Shown: in pieces, positions 35,060 through 43,024 of the stretch
How the letters are laid out: every line of letters starts with the position of its first letter
How positions within the stretch are numbered: position 1 is the first letter of the stretch
Assembly (NCBI GenBank): GCA_041390125.1
Contig: JAWKQN010000009.1
Span: 124,001-188,000, forward strand
Direction: 5' to 3'
Source: Gemmatimonadota bacterium
GTDB lineage: Bacteria > Gemmatimonadota > Gemmatimonadetes > Longimicrobiales > Gaopeijiaceae
DNA: 64,000 nucleotides
The notes under the pieces: model-generated
The model's database searches: none
What the model was told of the DNA's origin: nothing
What the model saw: the letters and a program-made list of their open reading frames with translations, nothing else
Translations under genes and position numbers: made by a program

Positions 35060-37288
35060 ATGCGTCGTCCCATCCCCCGCGTCCCCCTGCGGCCAGCCCT
35101 CCTGCTGGTGGCCCTCGCCGCTCCCGCGCTCGGCGCCCCACCGGTGGCCGCCCAGAGCCTCACCGTGGAGCGCTTCCTGACCGATCGTGACCTCTACCCG
35201 GTGGGTCTGCCCGACCTGGAGTGGATGCCCGACGGCGGCTCGCTGAGCTTCATCCAGGGCGGCCCGGATGGCACGACGGACCTGGTGGCCATCGACGTCG
35301 CCAGCGGCGAGGGCCGGCTCCTCGTGCGAGGGGCGACCCTGGTCCCGGACGGAGAGGACGCTCCGATCGCCATCGAAGGCTACGACTGGAGTCCGGACGG
35401 TGGACGGCTGTTGCTCTATACGCGCAGCGAGCGGGTGTGGCGGGAGAACACCAAGGGCTTCTACTACGTGCTGGATCTGGCGGACGGCCGCCTGCGCGCG
35501 CTCTCGGACGATCCCGGCTTCCAGCAGTTCGCCAAGTTCTCACCCGACGGGACGCGGGTGGGCTTCGTGCGCGCACACGATCTCTGGGTCAAGGACCTCG
35601 TGGCCGACACGGAGACCCGACTCACCCACGACGGCAGCGAGGACGTCATCAACGGGACGTTCGACTGGGTCTACGAGGAGGAGCTGGGGTTGCAGGACGG
35701 GTGGCGGTGGAGCCCGGACGGGGAGTCGATCGCGTTCTGGCGGCTGGACCAGAGCGCGGTCCGGACGTTCTTCATGATCGACGACCTGCAGGACTACGCG
35801 GCCACGGTGCCGGTGCGCTATCCGAAGGCGGGCGAGCAGAACAGCAGCGTGCGGGTCGGGGTCGTCGCCGCCAGCGGGGGCGATCCGCGCTGGCTGGACC
35901 TGGGGACCGACCCCGACATCTACGTCGCCCGTATGGACTGGACGCCGGATGGCCGGGTGCTGCTGCAACGCCTCAACCGCCTGCAGAACCGATTGGATGT
36001 GCTGGAGGGCGATCCCGCGACCGGTGCCACCCGTACGCTGTTCGTCGAGGAGTCGGAGACCTGGGTGGATGTCGACGACGCCCTCACCTGGGTCGACGAC
36101 GATCGCTTCCTGTGGACCTCCGACCGTGACGGGTGGGAGCACGTCTATCTGTACCGTCGGGACGGCACCGTGGAGCGCCAGCTCACCCGCGGCGAGTTCG
36201 AGGTGACGGCCCTGGAAGGAGTCGATCCGGAGCAGGGTTGGGTCTGGGTCACCACCACGCGCCAGAGTCCGCTGGGCCGGCAGCTCGAGCGGGTGCGTCT
36301 GACGGGTGGGGAGCTCGAGCGTGTCTCCGAAGGCGAAGGAACCCACGACGTGGACCTGTCGCCCACAGGTGCGTTCTACATCGACGCCTGGTCGAGCCTG
36401 GGTCGTCCGCCCGCGTACGCGATGCACCGTGGGAACGGGGAGACGGTGCGCGTGCTCTCCGACAACGCCGATCTGGCCCAACGCCTGGACACGCTGGGCC
36501 TGGGGTCGGAGGAGTTCTTCCACTTCACCACGGAGGACGGGGTGGATCTGAACGGCTGGATGATCCGGCCGCCCGGCTTCGATCCCGCTCGCCGCTATCC
36601 CGTCCTGATGTACGTCTACGGCGGCCCCGGCTCGCAGACCGTGCTGGATTCCTGGGGCGGGACGCGCTGGTACTGGCACCAGGTGCTGGCCCAGCGCGGA
36701 TTCGTGATCGTCAGCGTGGACGGTCGCGGCACCGGGGCCCGTGGGCGCGACTTCCAGAAGACGACGTACCTGGAGCTGGGACGCTGGGAGACGCACGACC
36801 AGATCGCGGCGGCCCGCTGGCTCGCGACGCGCCCGTGGGTGGATCCGGACCGGATCGGCATCTGGGGCTGGAGCTATGGCGGCTACATGACGCTCAACGC
36901 CCTCGAGCACGGCGCGGACGTCTTCGCGGCCGGCATCGCCGTGGCGCCGGTGACGCACTTCAAGTTCTACGACACGATCTACACCGAACGCTTCCTGCGC
37001 ACGCCACAGACCAACGCGGCCGGGTACGCGGCCTATGCGCCACTCGAGAACGTGGACCTGCTGGAGGACGACCTGCTGCTGGTGCACGGGACGGGCGACG
37101 ACAACGTGCACTTCCAGAACTCGGTGCAGCTCGTCGACGCCCTGCAGCAGGCCGGGAAGGACTTCGACCTCATGATCTATCCCAACCGGACCCACGCGAT
37201 CGAGGGGACGCGCTCGCAGATGCACCTGTACCGCATGATGTTGGGCTGGCTCCAGGAGCACCTGGGGCCGGGCACCCCGGTCTCCTGA
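35060..37288 (+). CDS. Secreted S9 peptidase, dipeptidyl-peptidase IV-like
   Basis: A 742-aa exported serine peptidase. Residues 1-29 are a signal peptide ending near PPVAAQ. A beta-propeller domain follows (about 40-500), with the DPP-IV glutamate motif DWVYEEELG that binds the substrate amino terminus. The alpha/beta hydrolase domain has Ser605 (GWSYGGYM), the Asp in GTGDDNVHF and the His in RTHAIEG. It should release dipeptides from peptides with Pro or Ala in position 2. ATG at 35060 was chosen over an upstream codon to give a normal signal peptide. It is a single gene; a weak TATGGT element is at 34973-34978. Confidence 0.9.
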   Translation: MRRPIPRVPLRPALLLVALAAPALGAPPVAAQSLTVERFLTDRDLYPVGLPDLEWMPDGGSLSFIQGGPDGTTDLVAIDVASGEGRLLVRGATLVPDGEDAPIAIEGYDWSPDGGRLLLYTRSERVWRENTKGFYYVLDLADGRLRALSDDPGFQQFAKFSPDGTRVGFVRAHDLWVKDLVADTETRLTHDGSEDVINGTFDWVYEEELGLQDGWRWSPDGESIAFWRLDQSAVRTFFMIDDLQDYAATVPVRYPKAGEQNSSVRVGVVAASGGDPRWLDLGTDPDIYVARMDWTPDGRVLLQRLNRLQNRLDVLEGDPATGATRTLFVEESETWVDVDDALTWVDDDRFLWTSDRDGWEHVYLYRRDGTVERQLTRGEFEVTALEGVDPEQGWVWVTTTRQSPLGRQLERVRLTGGELERVSEGEGTHDVDLSPTGAFYIDAWSSLGRPPAYAMHRGNGETVRVLSDNADLAQRLDTLGLGSEEFFHFTTEDGVDLNGWMIRPPGFDPARRYPVLMYVYGGPGSQTVLDSWGGTRWYWHQVLAQRGFVIVSVDGRGTGARGRDFQKTTYLELGRWETHDQIAAARWLATRPWVDPDRIGIWGWSYGGYMTLNALEHGADVFAAGIAVAPVTHFKFYDTIYTERFLRTPQTNAAGYAAYAPLENVDLLEDDLLLVHGTGDDNVHFQNSVQLVDALQQAGKDFDLMIYPNRTHAIEGTRSQMHLYRMMLGWLQEHLGPGTPVS

Positions 37289-37432
37289 GCCGCACCCCGG
37301 CTCCGGCGCGCGTCCGGGACGCGGTGGGAGACGGAGCCCCCGTCAGCGGCCCTGACGCGCAGAGGCAGCCCTGCGCCCGGGTCCCCCGGACGCGGTCCGG
37401 CCTGCGATCCGGCGCATTGCGCCGACGCGGCC

Positions 37433-37452
37433 CCCGCGGGTGTTGCCGCGGG
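37433..37452 (+). repeat. Inverted repeat overlapping the kdsB promoter
   Basis: CCCGCGG (37433-37439) and CCGCGGG (37446-37452) flank a six-base spacer and overlap the predicted -35 element of kdsB. A small perfect hairpin (GGCGC-ATT-GCGCC, 37411-37423) lies just upstream. The repeat could be an operator or the end of the upstream peptidase transcript. In such GC-rich DNA chance is a real alternative. Confidence 0.3.
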
Positions 37453-37472
37453 CGTGCGGCTCCCCCTACCTT
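37443..37472 (+). promoter_or_regulatory. Predicted promoter of the kds-lpt-rpoN operon
   Basis: TTGCCG at 37443-37448 and TACCTT at 37467-37472, separated by 18 bases, resemble the promoters before sucC and the DUF177 gene. A start near 37479 gives a leader of about 48 bases before kdsB. It is the only good promoter seen before the long LPS operon. Confidence 0.45.
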
Positions 37473-37526
37473 GACGGGCGTGCAAGACACCGGGCGCGCT
37501 TCCGCTCTCGGCGCTCGAGGCGCCCG

Positions 37527-38294
37527 ATGAGTGATCGAGTGCTGGGCATCGTCCCGGCGCGGATCGCTTCCACCCGTCTCCCCCGTAAGCCGCTGCACCT
37601 CCTGGCTGGTCGCCCCCTCATCGAGTGGGTATGGCGCCGCGCCCAGGCCCTCGGCGTCTTCGACGCCCTGCTCGTGGCCACCGACTCGCAGGAGATCGCC
37701 TCCGTGTGCGCGGGCTTCGGCGCTACCGTGGAGATGACGTCCGCCGAGCACCCCTCGGGAACCGATCGGGTCGCCGAGGTGGCCGCGCGGGCCGCCTGGA
37801 GTCGCTACGACGTCGTGGTCAACGTGCAGGGGGACGAGCCCCTGGTCACGCGCGCCACCGTCGAAGGCGCGGTGCGGCAGGTGTCCACCCACGGATGGGA
37901 CGTGGGCACCTGCGCCACACCCCTCCGCGGCCCCGAGGAGTGGGTGGACCCCGCCGTCGTGAAGGTCGTGACCGGGGACCGCGGGCGGGCCCTCTACTTC
38001 TCCCGGGCCGCGATCCCGCATCCACGCGAGGGCGCGCCCGAATGGGGCGCGGCGCCCTGGCTCCGGCATCTGGGCGTGTACGCCTACCGGCGCGGAGCGC
38101 TCGAGGCCTGGGTGGCTCTGCCCCCCAGCCGGCTGGAGGGGGTGGAGCGGCTGGAGCAGCTGCGACCGCTCGAAGCCGGCATCGGCATCGGGGTCGCGGT
38201 GGTACCGGAGGCGGAGGGCGGCGTCGATACGCCCGAGGATGCGCTCCGCGTGGAACGGCGGCTGATCCAGGACATGGAGTCGGGTTATGTTTGA
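37527..38294 (+). CDS. kdsB: 3-deoxy-manno-octulosonate cytidylyltransferase
   Basis: Activates Kdo with CTP to CMP-Kdo for LPS inner-core synthesis, 255 aa. The nucleotide-binding N-terminus IVPARIASTRLPRKPL is diagnostic, followed by VVNVQGDEPLV and HLGVYAYRRGALEAW, both characteristic of KdsB. ATG at 37527 was preferred over the in-frame extension from 37440, which is basic and unlike the family. It heads a run of Kdo and LPS transport genes and is followed by pyrG, which supplies its CTP. Confidence 0.94.
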   Translation: MSDRVLGIVPARIASTRLPRKPLHLLAGRPLIEWVWRRAQALGVFDALLVATDSQEIASVCAGFGATVEMTSAEHPSGTDRVAEVAARAAWSRYDVVVNVQGDEPLVTRATVEGAVRQVSTHGWDVGTCATPLRGPEEWVDPAVVKVVTGDRGRALYFSRAAIPHPREGAPEWGAAPWLRHLGVYAYRRGALEAWVALPPSRLEGVERLEQLRPLEAGIGIGVAVVPEAEGGVDTPEDALRVERRLIQDMESGYV

Positions 38295-38345
38295 GGTCTA
38301 CGAGGGGCGCCCGGAGGAAGCCGGCGCGCCTGCCAGCGAGGCGAG

Positions 38346-40046
38346 ATGACCGAGACGACGCAGACGACCAAGTACATCTTCGTGACCGGCGGCGTGGTGT
38401 CGTCCCTGGGGAAGGGGATCGCTGCCGCGTCCCTGGGCCTGCTCCTCAAGGAGCGGGGCCTCAGGGTCACCCTGCAGAAGTTCGATCCGTACATCAACGT
38501 GGATCCCGGCACGCTGTCGCCTTTCCAGCACGGCGAGGTCTTCGTCACCGACGACGGCGCCGAGACCGACCTGGATCTGGGTCACTACGAGCGCTACCTG
38601 GATCAGTCTCTCTCGCAGGCCAACAACATCACGACCGGTCGCATCTACCAGACCGTCATCACCAAGGAGCGCCGCGGCGACTACCTCGGTTCGACGGTCC
38701 AGGTGATCCCGCACATCACCGACGAGATCAAACGCGCCATCCGCCGTCTGTCGGTCGACCACGACGTGGTCATCACCGAGATCGGCGGAACGGTGGGCGA
38801 CATCGAATCCCTGCCGTTCCTGGAGGCCATCCGCCAGTTCCGACAGGACGTCGGGCGCGAGAACGTGCTCTTCATCCACCTCACCCTCGTTCCGTACATC
38901 GCGGCGGCGGGCGAGCTCAAGACCAAGCCCACCCAGCATTCCGTGCGCGAGCTGATGGAGATCGGGATCCAACCCGACATCCTCATCTGCCGCTCGGAGC
39001 ATCCGGTGGATGCGGATATCCGACGGAAGATCGCCCTGTTCACGAACGTGGAGCCGGACGCCGTCATCGAAGCCCGCGACGTGGAGAGCATCTACCAGGT
39101 CCCGATGGAGCTCCGGAAGCAGCGCCTGGACGACGTCGTCGTCCGCCGGCTCGGTCTGGATCTCCCTCCGCCCGACCTCGGCCCCTGGACCGACATGGTG
39201 GAAACCTCCATGCACCCGGGGCGCGGAAAGGTACGCATCGCGGTGGTGGGGAAGTACACGGCCCTCGTCGACTCCTACAAGTCCGTGCAGCAGGCGCTGC
39301 TCCATGGCGGGATCGCCAACGACGTCGCCGTCGAGATCGACTGGCTCAACAGCGAGAGCTTCGACGAGGACTCGGCCGCGTCCCGGCTCGCCGCCTACGA
39401 CGGCCTGTTGATCCCGGGCGGGTTCGGACCTCGCGGTGTGGAGGGCATGGTCGCAGCCATCCGGCATGCGCGCGAGAGCGGGCTGCCGTTCTTCGGCATC
39501 TGCCTGGGTCTGCAATGCGCCGTCATCGAGTTCGCACGCCACGTGTGCCGTCTCGGCGAGGCCCACTCCATGGAGTTCTCGGAGGACACGGGACATCCCG
39601 TGATCTGCCTCATGGACTCCCAGCAGAACGTCACGCGGAAGGGCGGCACCATGCGCCTCGGTGCCTACCGGGCGGCGCTGGAGCCCGGCTCGCTCGCGGC
39701 GCGCATCTACGGGCAGTCCTCCATCAGCGAGCGGCACCGCCATCGCTTCGAGGTCAACAACGAGTACCGGGCGCTCCTGGAGGAGCACGGCCTCAAGGTG
39801 AGCGCGGTCTGGCCCGACGGCGGGCTCGTGGAGATCGTCGAGCTTCCGGACCACCCCTGGTTCCTGGCCGGGCAGTTCCATCCCGAGCTCAAGAGCCGGC
39901 CCATGCGCCCGCACCCCCTGTTCGCCTCGTTCATCGCCGCTGCGGTGCGGCGCCGGGACGGGGTGGTCCCGGGACGGCGCGGTGCCGACGAGGGCGGCGC
40001 GGCCCCCGTCGAGATCGGCCGCACGGCGGACGCCCCGGCGGTCTGA
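38346..40046 (+). CDS. pyrG: CTP synthase
   Basis: Makes CTP from UTP, ATP and glutamine, 566 aa. The synthase domain starts KYIFVTGGVVSSLGKGI and includes DPYINVDPGTLSPFQHGEVFV (in pieces). The class I glutaminase domain has the nucleophile Cys386 in GICLGLQ and the His/Glu pair in FHPEL. It is placed between kdsB and kdsA, a common arrangement because KdsB uses CTP. The last 25 residues are a polar, variable tail. Confidence 0.96.
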   Translation: MTETTQTTKYIFVTGGVVSSLGKGIAAASLGLLLKERGLRVTLQKFDPYINVDPGTLSPFQHGEVFVTDDGAETDLDLGHYERYLDQSLSQANNITTGRIYQTVITKERRGDYLGSTVQVIPHITDEIKRAIRRLSVDHDVVITEIGGTVGDIESLPFLEAIRQFRQDVGRENVLFIHLTLVPYIAAAGELKTKPTQHSVRELMEIGIQPDILICRSEHPVDADIRRKIALFTNVEPDAVIEARDVESIYQVPMELRKQRLDDVVVRRLGLDLPPPDLGPWTDMVETSMHPGRGKVRIAVVGKYTALVDSYKSVQQALLHGGIANDVAVEIDWLNSESFDEDSAASRLAAYDGLLIPGGFGPRGVEGMVAAIRHARESGLPFFGICLGLQCAVIEFARHVCRLGEAHSMEFSEDTGHPVICLMDSQQNVTRKGGTMRLGAYRAALEPGSLAARIYGQSSISERHRHRFEVNNEYRALLEEHGLKVSAVWPDGGLVEIVELPDHPWFLAGQFHPELKSRPMRPHPLFASFIAAAVRRRDGVVPGRRGADEGGAAPVEIGRTADAPAV

Positions 40047-40047
40047 G

Positions 40048-40845
40048 GTGTTCGAGCGGTTCTTTCTCATCGCCGGTCCCTGCGTCCTCGAGGACGACGC
40101 CTTGAACCTGGGCGTGGCGGAGGCGCTGGTGCGGATCGGGGACGACCTGGGACTGCCCATCGTCTTCAAGGCCTCGTTCGACAAGGCCAACCGCTCGCGG
40201 CTGGGCGCGGCCCGGGGGCCCGGCCTCGATGCGGGACTCCAGGCGCTGGCCCGCGTGCGCGAGGCGACCGGCCTGCCCGTGCTGACGGACATCCACGAGG
40301 CCGACCAGGCTGTCCCCGCCGCGGAGGTGGTGCAGGTCCTGCAGATCCCGGCGTTCCTGTGCCGGCAGACGGACCTGCTGCTGGCCGCCGGGGCCACGGG
40401 GCGACCGGTCAACGTGAAGAAGGGTCAGTGGATGGAGCCCGAGGAGATGGCGGGGGCGGTCGACAAGGTCCGCGACGCCGGGGCCGCCGACGTGGCCGTC
40501 ACCGAACGAGGCACGTTCTTCGGATACGGCGACCTCGTGGTGGACATGCGTGCCTTCGCGCGCGTCCGGGGTGCCGCGGGCGTCCCGTGCATCTTCGACG
40601 GCACCCATTCGGTGCAGCGACCCGGTCGGGGCGGCGGACGCAGTGGCGGGGACCCCGAGCACATCCCGGCGCTCGTCCAGGCGGCCGTCGCGGCCGGCGC
40701 GGATGGGCTGTTCCTGGAGACCCACCCGGAGCCGGCCCGCGCGCCGTCGGACGCCACCACCATGCTGCCCCTGGACCGGCTGCGGCCCCTGCTCGAGCGG
40801 GTGCTCGAGATCCGGGCGGCCGCCGGACACGGCTCCGGGGCGTGA
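40048..40845 (+). CDS. kdsA: 3-deoxy-8-phosphooctulonate synthase
   Basis: Condenses arabinose 5-phosphate with phosphoenolpyruvate to Kdo-8-phosphate, 265 aa. It has FLIAGPCVLEDD, KASFDKANRS, the NVKKGQWMEPEEM motif (an Asn here is typical of metal-independent KdsA) and GTHSVQRPG. The GTG at 40048 lies one base after the pyrG stop. Its own stop overlaps the kdsC start as GTGA. Confidence 0.95.
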   Translation: MFERFFLIAGPCVLEDDALNLGVAEALVRIGDDLGLPIVFKASFDKANRSRLGAARGPGLDAGLQALARVREATGLPVLTDIHEADQAVPAAEVVQVLQIPAFLCRQTDLLLAAGATGRPVNVKKGQWMEPEEMAGAVDKVRDAGAADVAVTERGTFFGYGDLVVDMRAFARVRGAAGVPCIFDGTHSVQRPGRGGGRSGGDPEHIPALVQAAVAAGADGLFLETHPEPARAPSDATTMLPLDRLRPLLERVLEIRAAAGHGSGA

Positions 40846-41438
40846 GCGCGGGCTCCAAGGGGGGCCGCGGGCTGCCCCCGGCGCTCGATCCCGCCTGGGC
40901 CGCCGCGGTCCGCCTCGTCGTCTTCGACGTGGACGGCGTGCTCACGGACGGGGGCATCTATGTCCGCCCCGGACCCGACGACGGCGAGCCCGTCGAGCTC
41001 AAGCGCTTCGATATCGTGGACGGCCTGGGCATCAAGATGCTGATGACCGCCGGGCTGGAGGTGGCCTTCGTGTCGGGCCGCGTGTCGGGGGCCACGGCGC
41101 AGCGGGCGAAGGAGCTGGGGGTGCGGGAATGCCACCAGGATCCCGGGGCACGCAAGGTGCCCGTCATCGCGGGCCTCCTGGAGCGGATGGGGCTGACCTG
41201 GGCCGACGTGGCCCTCCTGGGGGATGATCTGCCCGACCTTCCGGCGCTCCGGCGGGTAGGACTGCCGGCTGCCGTCCGGGATGCCGTCCCGGAGGTGGTG
41301 GAGGTGGCCCGGTGGGTGGGGACCCGCCCGGGAGGACGGGGCGCCGCCCGGGAGTTCGCCGAGGCGATCCTGCGGGCGCGGGGCGTCTGGCCCGACCTCG
41401 TGGACCAGTACTGCAGGGAGCGGAATGGAGACGCTTGA
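40842..41438 (+). CDS. kdsC: Kdo-8-phosphate phosphatase
   Basis: HAD-superfamily phosphatase of 198 aa that removes the phosphate from Kdo-8-P. The nucleophile and acid/base are Asp29 and Asp31 in FDVDGVLTDGG. The KRFDIVDGLGIKML, FVSGRVSGATAQRAKELGV and LGDDLPDLPALRRVGL segments are typical of KdsC. A 15-20 residue variable start precedes the core. It is translationally coupled to kdsA and overlaps kdsD slightly. Confidence 0.93.
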   Translation: MSAGSKGGRGLPPALDPAWAAAVRLVVFDVDGVLTDGGIYVRPGPDDGEPVELKRFDIVDGLGIKMLMTAGLEVAFVSGRVSGATAQRAKELGVRECHQDPGARKVPVIAGLLERMGLTWADVALLGDDLPDLPALRRVGLPAAVRDAVPEVVEVARWVGTRPGGRGAAREFAEAILRARGVWPDLVDQYCRERNGDA

Positions 41439-42468
41439 GACCAGCGCGGGGCGCGCCGTCGCCGGGACGCCCGCGTCCGGGCGGGGGCGGGGCCGTGCCC
41501 ACCCGGAGGACCGGGAGGGCGTGGTGGCCCGGGGCCGGCGCGTGCTCGAGCTCGAGGGCCGCTCGGTCCTCGCCCTGGCGGAACGGCTGGACGGAGCGTT
41601 CGCCGACGCCGTGGACCTGCTCGAAGGCTGCAGCGGCCGCGTGGTCGTCTCCGGCGTGGGCAAGAGCGGCATCGTGGCGCGGAAGATCGCCGCCACGCTG
41701 ACGTCCACCGGGACGCCCGCCCTGTTCCTCCACCCGGTCGACGGGCTCCACGGAGACCTCGGCATCGTGGGCGAGCACGACGTCGCGATCCTGGTCTCGC
41801 GGAGCGGGGAGACGGACGAGCTCCACCCGCTGCTCAGCTTCCTCACGCGCGGCGGCGTGCCGGTCGTCGCCTTGACCCGCCCGGGATCGGCCCTGGCCCG
41901 TCATGCCACGGTCGTCCTCGATTGCACCGTGCCCGCCGAGGCCTGCCCCATGGACCTGGCCCCGACGTCCTCCACCACCGCGGCCCTGGCCATGGGGGAC
42001 GCGCTGGCCATGGCCGTCCTCGAGCGGAAGGGCTTCGCCGCCGAGGACTTCGCGCGGCTGCACCCCGGGGGCGCCCTCGGTCGGCGCCTGACCGTGCGGG
42101 TCGCCGACGTGATGGTCGCCGACGCCTATCCCGCCCTGCCGGCGGGCGCGTCCATGAAGGACTGCATCGTCCCGCTCGCCGAGATGAGGGGCACCGTCCC
42201 CATCGTGGATGAGGATCGCCACGTGGTGGGGGTGGTGACGGCGGGAGACCTGACGCGCCTCATGGAGCGCGAGCCGGACTTCCTGGGCGTGCCGGTCGTC
42301 GACGTCATGACCCGCGCCCCCAAGGTGGCGCGCCAGGCCGACCTGGGCTCGGCGGCCGCCCGGGTGATGCAGGCCTACGGCGTCATGGCGCTGCCGGTGC
42401 TGGACGAAGACGAGCACCTGTGCGGTGTGGTCCATCTCCACGATCTGATGCGGGCGGGGGTGCTGTGA
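41425..42468 (+). CDS. kdsD: Arabinose-5-phosphate isomerase
   Basis: Makes D-arabinose 5-phosphate from ribulose 5-phosphate, the first step of Kdo synthesis, 347 aa. An SIS domain (about 55-190; VVVSGVGKSGIVARKI, HGDLGIV, SRSGETDEL, TSSTTAALAMGDALA) is followed by two CBS domains (about 225-345). It starts at an ATG inside the end of kdsC and its stop overlaps the lptC GTG. Its first 40 residues are charged and proline-rich and are not conserved. Confidence 0.93.
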   Translation: METLETSAGRAVAGTPASGRGRGRAHPEDREGVVARGRRVLELEGRSVLALAERLDGAFADAVDLLEGCSGRVVVSGVGKSGIVARKIAATLTSTGTPALFLHPVDGLHGDLGIVGEHDVAILVSRSGETDELHPLLSFLTRGGVPVVALTRPGSALARHATVVLDCTVPAEACPMDLAPTSSTTAALAMGDALAMAVLERKGFAAEDFARLHPGGALGRRLTVRVADVMVADAYPALPAGASMKDCIVPLAEMRGTVPIVDEDRHVVGVVTAGDLTRLMEREPDFLGVPVVDVMTRAPKVARQADLGSAAARVMQAYGVMALPVLDEDEHLCGVVHLHDLMRAGVL

Positions 42469-43010
42469 GGTACGGAGGCGCGGGAGCGGTGCTGGTGGCG
42501 GCGCTGGTGCTCGTCGGCTGCGAGGAGGCGGCCACGACCAACGTGGTGCCACCGGAGTTGGTGGGTCTGGACGCGGACAACCTCGTGTTGGGCATGGAGC
42601 ACGAGATGACGCAGGGCGGGGTGCGCTACGCCACCCTGGAGGCGGATACGGCGTTCTACTACCAGGCGGAGGGCAAGTACGACCTCCACCAGGTGCAGCT
42701 CACGGTCTACACGACCACGGGAGTGGAGCGCGCCACGATGACGTCGGAGTGGGGCGAGCTGGTCGAGTCCACGGAGGCGATGATCGCGCGTCGCAACGTG
42801 GTCCTGCTCCTCCCCGACCGGGACGGTCGCCTCGAGACGCCGGAGCTGCATTACGACCCCGTCAACGAGAAGTTCTGGAGCGACTCCGCGACGGTGTTCA
42901 CGGAGGCGGGCCGGGTGACGCGCGGCACGGGATTCGAGGCCGACCTGAACTTCACCAACGTCACGGTGCGCAACGGCAGCGTGCGCGGCCGGGGCGTGAT
43001 CCGCTTCTGA
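42465..43010 (+). CDS. lptC: LptC-like LPS export lipoprotein
   Basis: A 181-aa protein with a lipoprotein signal (LVALVLVGC, lipidation at Cys19) in place of the transmembrane anchor of E. coli LptC. The rest is a beta-rich OstA/LptC domain (GLDADNLVLGMEHEMTQGGVRYATLEAD in pieces; a repeated strand pattern). It would bridge the LptBFG transporter to LptA in the periplasm. It starts with GTG in the overlap with kdsD. Sequence similarity of LptC proteins is low, so position between kdsD and lptA carries much of the weight. Confidence 0.75.
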   Translation: MRYGGAGAVLVAALVLVGCEEAATTNVVPPELVGLDADNLVLGMEHEMTQGGVRYATLEADTAFYYQAEGKYDLHQVQLTVYTTTGVERATMTSEWGELVESTEAMIARRNVVLLLPDRDGRLETPELHYDPVNEKFWSDSATVFTEAGRVTRGTGFEADLNFTNVTVRNGSVRGRGVIRF

Positions 43011-43024
43011 TCGGGCCGGGACGC

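Noticed and set aside
38287..38349. A 20-codon reading frame linking kdsB and pyrG, with its stop overlapping the pyrG ATG
   Set aside because: It could couple translation, but it is short, has no clear ribosome site and looks like chance. I would only revive it if conserved in relatives.
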